DNA of 64,000 nt, from the NCBI RefSeq assembly GCF_021917145.1, contig NC_061064.1, forward strand, positions 5,388,481 through 5,452,480, given 5' to 3'. The notes beneath the pieces were generated by a model that worked only from the letters and a program-made list of their open reading frames with translations, had not been told where the DNA came from and did no database searches. The stretch comes from Hypomesus transpacificus (lineage: Eukaryota; Chordata; Actinopteri; Osmeriformes; Osmeridae). The position numbers and the translations under genes were made by a program. Of the stretch, positions 47,827 to 64,000 are shown in pieces. Each line of letters opens with the position of its first letter. Within the stretch, counting starts at the first letter, position 1.

Positions 47827-48066
47827 CATCTGTAAAGATGTATGATAACCAAAAACAAAGAGATATCTAATCAATGTTATACATCTTTTTCCTGGAATCA
47901 TTCAGTGATTCAATGGAAATAGGATCCTAACACACCAATATTTTACAATAGCTTATTAAAATCTGGAGGACGATATTCAAGGCCGGCCCCACCCGATAAA
48001 CAAACTAAACATTTGTTCAGGGCCCTGCGATTGGGCCTACCTGCCCTATAATCAATAAACCACGAC

Positions 48067-48220
48067 ATCATCTACCCAAGAATGACTGCCTGTGATGATT
48101 CAGAAGCAATGTCCAGCATATGATTCAGCCTAATTGATTGATTTGGCCCTAATACATGTTTACATGCTCTCAGAAATGGTCTGAAATTCATTTGAAATGA
48201 CTTGTACAAGGCACACATGT
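48067..48220 (+). pseudogene. Inverted fragment of the gig2 3' end
   Basis: On the plus strand it reads ATCTACCCAAGAATGACTGC and onward, matching the last codons (IYPRMTA-DDSEAMS), stop region, 3' UTR and one minisatellite unit of the minus-strand gene at 46440-46640. It has many substitutions and no upstream coding part. It is a non-functional remnant of an inverted duplicate. Confidence 0.8.
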
Positions 48221-48408
48221 GTGATGCCTCCGCTTATTCATATGGTATGTCCACTTGTCTCATGGCAAACTAAAGATTGGGTTTCAGTGAGAACTTGTTA
48301 CTGTTTGAAAGTATGTTGTTAAAGTTTCTGTGGAGACTTTTCATTGAGTTTTCAAGTTTTTACAAGATCATGAAGAAAATGTAACGTCACTTGATTTCCA
48401 AACGGTGG

Positions 48409-48934
48409 TTTATTATATTGGAGTATCAAAACAGGTCAATTAGAAAAATAACTATTATGTATTGAATTAAATAGAAACTGTTCAACCTTTCAAACTTGAC
48501 CACTATCAAGCACGTGTATATGTTTTGTACATTCATTCTTACATTTCAGAGTACCCATCTCTGACTTTATTTCTTAATAGTTGAGAGGTCACATTTTGTA
48601 ATTCCATAGTCATTTCATCCGTACTCATGTGGGATGGCAATCAAACAGTAAACAGCAAATGCATTGCACGAGGTGTTGAGAAATAGCACTTGATTACAGA
48701 ATGAGCATTTCATAGAGAACTTTTAGAAAACACTATTTAGTCACAGAGTAAAAACACAAACATTGGAGTCACACGTTCTACGTATTTATGTTGGTTGAGG
48801 AAACGGTGCTATGCCCACGGCTCTCTGAGGTCATCAAAAGAGGTCCGTACGTGCACAAGGAAGAAGTGAAAGGGTTTGAGATTCCTGTCGAGCACCAAAA
48901 CTCATCAGAGCCGGCGGGGCGCAGGTTGATGACC
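48409..48934 (-). other. stoml3: 3' UTR of the stomatin-family gene
   Basis: AT-rich sequence lies downstream of the stop codon. AATAAA on the minus strand (48414-48409) is a plausible poly(A) signal. No open frame or repeat is seen. Confidence 0.45.
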
Positions 48935-50681
48935 TCACTTCTTCATGAAGTGGCTGATAATGTCCATGGGCACAGGGAAGATGATGGTGGAGTTCTTCTC
49001 GGCAGCGATGGTGCTGAGGGTCTGCAGGTAGCGCAGCTGGAGGGCGGAGGGAGACTCGGAGATCACCAGGGAGGCCTCCTTCAGGGCGCGTGACGCGTTC
49101 ATCTCTCCCTCTGCGGCGATCACCTACAGGAAGACACACACACACAGGAGGCTGGTTAGGGACAGCCACATGCCCAACAGGTTCACAACACTGTTTGCTC
49201 TCGATGTTTGTCTTAGATGTTTCCCTCTTCCAATATGCCTGACTCAAATGAATGGGTCACCAAGCTCTGCACTTCAAGCCTGATAACAATCCATTCATGC
49301 GAATCAGGTGCGTCGGAAGAGGGAAACATCTCAAACATACAGGGCAGTGAGTCACGAGGACCAGGATTGAAAAAAAGGCGGTTCCACACTACAGCAGGCA
49401 GGAGTACAGATTTTGTACGCAAGTGCGTGCGTGTACATTTGTACCGCACTCTCACAGGCATTTTGATCGATTTCGATGTATGCGTGCGGAAACAAACGCT
49501 TCCATGTCTGCCAATCGAAGCAAATGAGCTTTCTTTGGCGCCTGCTGCCCTGTCTGCGCGGGTACCTTGGCCCTGGCTTCGCGGGACGCCTCCGCCTCGG
49601 CCGCCATGGCTCTCTGCAGCTGGTGAGGCAGCTTCACGTCCTTGATCTCCACGCGCTCCACCTTGATCCCCCACACGTCTGTGGCCACATCCAGCGTGGA
49701 CTGCGGAGGGAGGGGAGGAGTTAGCACGTTAGCTGCACAGCCGACACACCTGACACACACTTGGGCTCCGTTCGTTCTCGACGATGCAGGAAGGGAACAG
49801 GAAGTCAAAGAGGACGTCTCTCTGACAACCCTGCTTCCTGTCACTGGCGTGTGCTGACAATGCGGTCGACAGCACGTTACTTGTATGTCGCTTTAGTTCA
49901 AATGAAAATAATACATTGTGTGTGTGTGAAATAGATCCTGCTTATTCTAATCCCTAGTCAAGAGTGTTGGTCAAGCACAGAGATGGCAAGACTACCAACT
50001 AACAGTCGCCATTAACCTGTACAACTAACAGTATGCTCAACACACAGGCTCGAGGGCTTTGTTGCTTCGAGATTAGGTTGTTTTCCATGAAGTACCAATT
50101 GTCTGATTGGCCTAGGAGGACTCTCTGGAGAGGGGACCTCCTTCCCCAGGGAAGCAAGCAGAGTTGTCCCTCTTCTCATCCCTCGAGTGTCTCCTCATTT
50201 ACACCTTATCACCTTCACCCCCTTCTTTCATCATCCCTCTACACCTCTTTCTTTTTTGCTTAGTCACCTGACCTTCCTTAGTCCAAAGGTTCTCTCTCAT
50301 ACTGTATTACTTTCCTTTATATCATGACAATCATGTCCACTAGGAGGCGGCATTCAGCTAATGTCATCCACGATGAAAGCCTCCAAAGTCCATAAATTTT
50401 CCTTTGCTTTATACCTGCATGCTGTGAGAGATGCCCTCGCGGTCGGACAGAACCTCGGCCAGGTTCTTGGTTCCCAGGACGTTCCTGAGGGTGGTCTGGG
50501 CCAGCAGGCGGGTGGAGTAGTCGGCGTTGGTCACGTTGGCCACTGAGGAGATGGGGTCGTTGACCCGGAAGTACACCACGCCGTCCACAGACACGGTCAC
50601 GGAATCCTTAGTGAGGATCTACGACAGAGTGGGACAGAAAGATAGGGCGAAGGGGGGAGGGCGGTCAGAGGTGAAGAAAGC

Positions 50682-50769
<88 letters not shown>

Positions 50770-52928
50770 TGAGAAAGAGATGGAAACAACAGAGTTATTA
50801 CTGTGAATGACGTCATTTTCTAGTATTTCTACTATATTCAGGGGCAGGGAGGAGGAGAGAGAGACATTATCAAACTACATAAATCATTTGACTCCGGTTT
50901 GACCTCCAACTTTTCTTTGCGTGTGTGCAAAGAACTGTGTGGGAATACTATCAGATAACATTCTTTCACCGGCTCACCTCGGATGCAACGAGGAAGGAAA
51001 TGTTTAGAGATATTGCCGATTTTGTCGGACAGACACCTTGAGTCAATCCGGTAGGGAAGAAGCTGTGCAAGGTTAAAGTGTGGCTGCTGGTTTTACCTCC
51101 TGTGGTGGGATGTCGAATGAAATGGTCCTCAGGTCAACTTTGATGAAGGAGTCAGTACATGGAAGCACGAAGAAGATACCTGGAGATGAGAGGAAGTGTG
51201 AAGGTCTTACTTCCTCCTGTTCTGTGTGTGTGTCTGTGTGTGTGTCTGTGTGTGTGCATGCATGCACGTGTACCTGTCAAGTCCACAACAGAAATCAATT
51301 ACATATCAGTATTCAGATATCATTGAGGTGCATTTGATTCGCCTTACCGGGTCCCTTCGCCTTCCTGTCTGTAATGCGGCCCAGTCTGAAGATGACGGCG
51401 CGCTCATACTCTTGAACAATCTGGAACCCAGAAGAAAGTTGATGAAAATCGGGCTAACTCACAGGGGAGCGGCACCTGGTTAGGGTGAGTGACTGAGAAC
51501 CACACCTCACCTTGACACACATGAAGATGGAGACGGGGAACGTGAGGAGGACAAACAGGCCAGAAAGGATGACCAGAAGCCAGCCGCAACATCCTTGAGA
51601 ACCAGTCCTATCAGCTGAGAGACAGAAACAGAGAGAGAGAGAGAGAGAGGTTGGAGAGGGAGAGAGTCAATGAATGAGATGTCAAAACGGCAGTGATAAA
51701 GAGTGTGGGGGAATGAAACGAGAGAAAAACGACGTAACATAATCAAATTGAATAAATCAAATGATATCGGAAGCGTGACACTATGGGTCAGTGGCAGACC
51801 TCTATTCTGCTAATGATGACATTGGACCATTGTCCACAGTATTGACTCCTTGATTGATGGATGAGCGCATTACCCTGAAACCTGACCCAGCGATATTGTC
51901 TAAGAAACATGCTGTTTGCTACACACACACACACAAATAGACATACACCTGTACTGAATGAAAAGCCACACACGCCTTTGAACAGCTGCACACACAGATG
52001 CACACACACACAGACAAGGTCCTGAGGGCAATAAAGTGAATCATCAGGGAGAGTAGAAGATTGTTTACTCATATACAATGGGAGACAGGGCATGTCACAT
52101 GATCCACCTACAGCTCCACGTTAAAGGCACCTGTTCAGTCCCTCCACTGTGATCGCTGTGTTTTTCCAGGTGCTCAGGTATCTCGCTATTCTGCCATTTC
52201 TATGTAAATGATGTGTACATAGAGCCACCTCGAGCACATGGGTATCATGTAGATGATTGCTTGTACATACAATGGGAGGGATGACTTTGGACATTTCTGT
52301 TTCTGCATGCCCCTGACGGTTGTCATGACCCCAAGAAATTGACATCAGTCGACCAAATACCAGCCACTGTAACCTGATGCTGCCCCCTACCCAACGATGA
52401 TTATAGATTACGAAACATGTCTGCGCACAGACACACACACACATGCACAGACACACACACAGACACACGCTCACACACAAGATCACATCTTCTGAGCTGA
52501 GTCATTGTAGTTCCCGTCTCCATGACAAGGAAGCCAGTTGAGAACAGGTGGCCTTCACAATTGAATCAAGCCAGCCCTGTGGTTGCCTGTATCATTTCAA
52601 CGTTTGATCTTTTAAACATATTGTTTCTCTCTCGCTTTCTCTCTCTCCATCCACACAGCTGGGAGGAGATAGACAGAGGCACGACCCTGACAGCAGTCAT
52701 GGACCAAACATACAACAGAGAGAGACACAGACAGAGTGACTGAGGGAGGGAAAGTAAGGCAGATAGAAAATGAAGAGGTAGTGGACTGAGATAGAAAGAC
52801 AGAAAGAGAGAGAAAGGATGAGAAACAAAAGGAGGGAAAAAAAATGTGGGTTGTAAAAACGTACCTATCAGATCATCCGTGCTAATAACGTTTCTCTTCT
52901 GGCTCTCCATTTCGCTCTCCATTTCCAT
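48935..52928 (-). CDS. stoml3: Stomatin-family membrane protein (stoml3 / stom)
   Basis: Seven coding exons: 52928-52865, 51614-51511, 51420-51348, 51179-51097, 50618-50415, 49700-49566 and 49123-48935 (852 bases, 283 residues). All phases agree. A short cytosolic N-terminus leads to a membrane hairpin at residues 33-55 ([20 protein letters not shown]), with the conserved hairpin proline at 48. The SPFH/PHB domain follows: [65 protein letters not shown] and [13 protein letters not shown]. The C-terminal oligomerisation stretch is [20 protein letters not shown], ending FMKK. Family knowledge: stomatins form cholesterol-binding membrane scaffolds; STOML3 tunes mechanosensitive channels. Residue matches look slightly nearer STOM, but the neighbour proser1 is next to STOML3 in human, so the symbol rests on synteny. 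Confidence 0.9.
50683..50763. repeat. (GA)n microsatellite
   Basis: A GA run in the stomatin-gene intron, interrupted once by AAAGAAGA. Confidence 0.9.
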
Positions 52929-54631
52929 GTGGTGTCAGCACTTCCTCCTACGCGTGTGTGTTGATCTGTGTGTGTTGGGGGGAGTGTATGAGGTCTGTGG
53001 AGCCAAGTTTTTTTAAATACAGTTACAGCCATAGGCTTGGCCAAGGAGGTGTGGCTTTGGAGTAGATCATTATCAGACTTTTCCATTAGTGTGAAGCAAG
53101 AGTAGTCACGGGATCGTGAGGAGTCATAATTAGGTAATCTTGGACATGCTGTAGGATAAGGCTGAGATATTGTATTGCATTTTATTGATTTTTTTCGGTC
53201 GGAAACTCGTGACAACACGGCCCTGTCCAATGTTTAGCTTTCCTGACTTGAGACCGAGAGCAAGGCACACGGGTGTGCAAACGTTGTGCTTAGTTTTGTC
53301 ATGTTTCATGGAACTTTCCTTTGAGATGTAAACATTTTCCTCAGAAAGTGGAAGTAACCCTACAGTGAGACAAAGATGCCTTTTTAAAGCACGACTTACG
53401 GTGTGATCCAGTCAGCTGGAAGCACATGTCACGTGTGTTTGTCACGAGATGAAAGGACAACCTTTATTTTTTCTTACGTGCCAAGGATTCTATGCCAACA
53501 GTTATCGGTGGTAAAACCACTGTGATGTCATCAGAGGAAGCAGATAAAATAGTCATGTGCTCAATGTAAACACACTAACATGAATACCTATTGCTGCTCA
53601 GATACACCCTGAATATTAACAGGGTGATAAGGAAAGGAAAATATTACATTTTGGAAAGAAAGAGGGAGCTTGAAGGAGGGGTGAAGTTTGTGCGTGTGTG
53701 TTCTAAGATCCACTTCTGTCTGGCACACAGTAACAATCAAATCAGAAACTCTAAGAAAAAAAGAGTATATTTTTATTACAGATCAAGGATTAAACCTACA
53801 GTAAGAGGATAACCCTATGTCAGCGACTGGTCTCATTTTTGTTTGTGATGGTCAACCCATTTGTTTTCAGGTCAGTATGTACATTGGAGTGTAGCTGAGA
53901 TACACTGACTGAACCTGCTGCACGTCCATTTTCAAGTTGCCGTTCTGGCCATGATTCATCTTCAAGAAACCTGTTTCCATTTTGCATCATTGTCAAAACT
54001 ACAAACAATGTCAAATGTGTAGTAACACACACACACACACACACAAGGTTGTTGGGACACAGGTTCTCTCTCACACTGTTGCACACGGTTTCACACACGC
54101 ACGTTCCTACGTCCATTGCAGAAACGACAGTTCATGGCTCAGAATGTGCTACAAATAAACAGTTAGAAAACAAAGCAAATACACACACAAAAGTTACAAG
54201 TAGTTTTTACAAGTTTCTTCCAGTACCCCCCCCCCCCCCCCCCCCTCCCCATGACATCATTTGGAATGTCATGTCACATAGAGGCCCATGATCAGAAGCA
54301 TCAGTGCTGTGTTCACGTGACAAACTGCGTTCACACAACCGATCATTAGACGACCCCTTCTGCGATGATGTTAACACCGCTGGAAACTGCTCAAACGAAT
54401 ATGTAGATCAGCGGCAATTGTGGGTTTGATGACAGGCTCAAAATGACCTTTCTTCTGAAACCCAGTCTATTCTTGTTCAGAGGAAATGGAAGGAATCCAG
54501 GTCGGTGTGTCACAGAGAACAACGTCGGTGAGACGCGGACCAAGTGACAAGATGCTGGAGGAGTGCTTGACGCCCTCTGTCGAGCATGGTGGAGACACAG
54601 AGAGGGCCTGCAGGTGGGGGGTGGGTACAGT

Positions 54632-54673
<42 letters not shown>

Positions 54674-55523
54674 ACAGTGCAGGGTAGGTACAGTGGGGGG
54701 GGGGGGGGGTACAGTGCAGGGTGGGTACAGTGGGGGGTGGGTACAGTGGGGGGTGGGTACAGTGAGGGGGGGTACAGTGGGGGGGGGGGGGGGGGGGGTA
54801 CAGTGCAGGGTGGGTACAGTGGGGGGGGATACAGGGTAAAGGGGATCTTGAAGAAGGACGGCTGGACAGGACACCGGGCTCTGCAAGGCTACAATTGCTG
54901 CAAATGGAGGAAACTTTGACAAAAGCAAAGTTTGAAGGACACAATTATTACTATCATGACTCTAACCTCGTCAATGACTACATTTCCTGTTCATTTAGCT
55001 GTATTTCATTTTCAAACTCATTTCATGTACGTATTCAGGGAAAACAAGGAATTTCTGAGTGAACTTGTGAACGGTAGCGTTCAGCACGGTAGCGTCCTCG
55101 CACGACCTTCATCTACGGGAACTCATTTCATGCCTGACGTCTTACTAAAAACAAGTCAAATCTACTCATTGTTCCACGCCCACATTGTTCGGTGTGGTCA
55201 GCAGGAACCGCGCGATGACCGCGCTGTTCATCTGTCCTCTCGACCAGTCCGCCTGGCTTCAAGAGGTCAACGGCAGGAACTTTCACATCCTCCCTACTGT
55301 CCAACCACAAGTCGGGTTTCGCTTGGTCAGGGCAGTGAACACGAGGGGCTATTCTCCCGCTCTGAGCGTCTACGATCTGGCTGTGTATCGGGGTGTGATG
55401 GAGCGCGTGTGTGTATGATTATGTCAAGTCAAGTGGGCGTGAGTGTGCATGTGTCTGTATGAGTCTTAGTACAGTGTGTGTGAGTGTCTAGGTATATATG
55501 TTTTTTTCCTCCTGTGCGTGTGT
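52929..55523. other. Between the stomatin gene and the proser1 stop codon
   Basis: No coding exon is seen. Part is probably the long 3' UTR of proser1: a minus-strand AATAAA exists near 53774-53779, but the end is not certain. The stretch holds a C-run (54226-54246) and the long G-rich tract at 54616-54836. Confidence 0.45.
54616..54836. repeat. Poly(G) and GGGTACAGTG tandem tract
   Basis: A 41-base G run (54632-54672) is followed by repeats of GTGGGTACAGTG, CAGTGCAGGGTGGGTACAGT and more G-runs. It is low complexity with strong G-quadruplex potential on the plus strand. Length is probably unreliable. Confidence 0.9.
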
Positions 55524-62496
<6,973 letters not shown>

Positions 62497-63351
62497 GTTT
62501 GAGGACTGAAGGAAGCCTCGCTGGAATATTAATAGCTAGCGAGCTATCTAGCTAACTCGTAAAATTGCAGTTTACAGTAAGATTTACTGTAAAGTGGACT
62601 TCAGATCATCATTGGTGGGTTCACCGAAGTAGCTTGCAATGATAATACCTCGCAATGAATATAGCTGTGGCTAATATAAAGAAACTGATAGCATAAGGTC
62701 TGCAACTTGATAGCTAGTATAGCTAAATTGGCTAACAGCTAGTCTAGCTTGTCTGGCAACAAGCTAGCCAGCTAGAGCTAACTGTGTCACAATAACGAAC
62801 AAAATTGACTAGAATTAATGTATAGCTATATGAAATGATCTTAACTCACTGTCTCCCAATTCATATTGCAGTAAAGTCATAAAAATACCACCACCAACTA
62901 GCTAGGTCCACATATTAAAGTGCACAAACTAGCTACTTATTTTTCACGCTAGTTTCTTGTAGACTAGCTAACACACACAATTGACAGCTCCCAGCGGCAC
63001 AGCAGGCTGAACAACTTCCTTTGTTAGGACCCATCCAACCATGGGCAAAGCATGGTTAAAAGTGGAACTTTTGCTTCATAAAAACAATATTGTAGTAATA
63101 TCTATGAGAGTAGTTTCAGAGTTTATTGACATTTGTTGTACATGTACACTATTCCTTCAATAAAAATGAAATAAGTGACCATATTTGTTCAGGCAGTAGA
63201 AAAGCCCATACAGGCTCCTGTTTGAACACTCGTCAGGAAGTAAACAGAAATGAAGACTGTCGTTCCTACTGTACCAGTAGCAACTTATTTCTCTTTTATG
63301 GGCTGGTTCTAGCAAATAATATTGATTGTAGTGAAACATTGGAACAATACA
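62497..63351. promoter_or_regulatory. Shared upstream region of proser1 and vps36
   Basis: The two start codons face away from each other across 855 bases. The stretch is AT-rich with many TAGCTA and CTAGCTAG words, and no TATA box or CpG island stands out. Transcription starts cannot be placed. A bidirectional promoter is inferred from geometry alone. Confidence 0.4.
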
Positions 63352-64000
63352 ATGGATAGATTCACTTGGTCAAACGGCCTCCTGGAAATGAACGAAACGT
63401 TGGTAATCCAACAACGAGGTGTCAAACTATATGACGGAGACGATAAGGTAGGTAGGCCAGCCTGGGTCAGGCAGTACTACTCTTTTGGAAGTGGCAACAA
63501 CCATAGCTACTCGCGAAATTATGTCTGCATGGCATTTAAAGAGCATTTCACCTCAAAGCCTATTATTTCATACTTTTTTGTTAACCCCAGGCCAAGATGG
63601 ATGTCGGAGTGGCTATTCTCACCACTCATCAATTAATCTGGAGAGACTCCAAAAATCATGTAGGTGACAATATTTCGATAATGTGACCTATTTGATAACG
63701 CTGCCCACAGTGGTTGTATGTCAACTTTCCGGGTGTATTTATTTTTCTGCATAGGAGTGTTGCATATCCATACCCCTGTCCCAGATCATCTTCTTTGAGG
63801 AACAAGCTGCCGGAATAGGAAAAAGGTGATTGCCTTGCGGCTGTCTAACCTCACAGATACGTTATTGTGGTGTCAAACAAGGACATTGGGTGTACTGCTC
63901 GCCCTGCTCGTGCTAATACAGCTGACGTGCATGTTACTACCGTGTAGTTACGTTTATTTCACAGCATGTGCTAAGTGTCCGTCTTGAAATCCACAGTGCA
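63352..64000 (+). CDS. vps36: VPS36, ESCRT-II subunit (5' part)
   Basis: Three exons are visible: 63352-63447, 63591-63659 and 63755-63825, with phases 0, 0 and 2; the rest lies beyond the window. Exon 1 reads [20 protein letters not shown] and on to YDGDDK, almost the human VPS36 start. Exon 2 has [14 protein letters not shown], and exon 3 has [16 protein letters not shown]. This is the first part of the GLUE domain (a split PH fold). Family knowledge: in ESCRT-II the domain binds phosphoinositides and ubiquitin and helps sort receptors into multivesicular endosomes. The first in-frame ATG upstream (63322) lacks family similarity, so 63352 is chosen. Confidence 0.92.

Noticed and set aside
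63126-63360. An NHLRC3-like first exon, expected from human gene order beside PROSER1
   Set aside because: No NHL-repeat or signal-peptide sequence is seen. The downstream exons match VPS36 clearly instead.

Overview
This is vertebrate nuclear DNA, almost certainly from a ray-finned (teleost) fish. The genes are split by introns with GT/AG borders, introns are rich in (GT)n, (TC)n and homopolymer runs, tRNA-derived SINEs of a common teleost type are present, and one gene belongs to gig2, a family I know only from fish. I cannot fix the species. No bacterial features, operons or CRISPR arrays are present.

Layout. 1-5372: btg3 (+), complete, 250 codons. 5801-29705: cxadr (+), first three coding exons only, with an 18.4 kb first intron. 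33111-33610: a run of exactly 500 N. 33611-42976: a recent tandem duplication of about 3.5 kb. It carries a gene I do not recognise. Copy 1 has exons 6-9 and is cut by the gap. Copy 2 is complete: 8 coding exons, 429 residues. A doubled TATA-type promoter block lies between them. 42977-46340: transposon-derived DNA (nested hAT-like element, 138 bp foldback hairpin, LINE fragment split by a SINE). 46584-47763: gig2-like PARP-domain gene (-), followed by an inverted fragment of its own 3' end at 48067-48220. 48935-52928: stomatin-family gene (-), 283 residues. 55524-62496: proser1 (-), 12 coding exons. 63352-64000: start of vps36 (+), head-to-head with proser1.

Context. From memory, btg3 and cxadr are neighbours on human chromosome 21q21, whereas STOML3/PROSER1 and VPS36 lie on 13q13-q14. 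The change of neighbourhood falls at the N gap, where cxadr also loses its remaining exons. So this is either a teleost rearrangement or a scaffold join. Apart from the proser1/vps36 pair, which may share a promoter region, the genes look independent. The gig2 gene suggests interferon-linked antiviral defence. The most novel item is the duplicated, unrecognised gene just beyond the gap.

Method and limits. Exon borders were read by eye from splice sites, reading-frame phase and remembered protein families. No alignment or database search was run. Untranslated regions and promoters are tentative.
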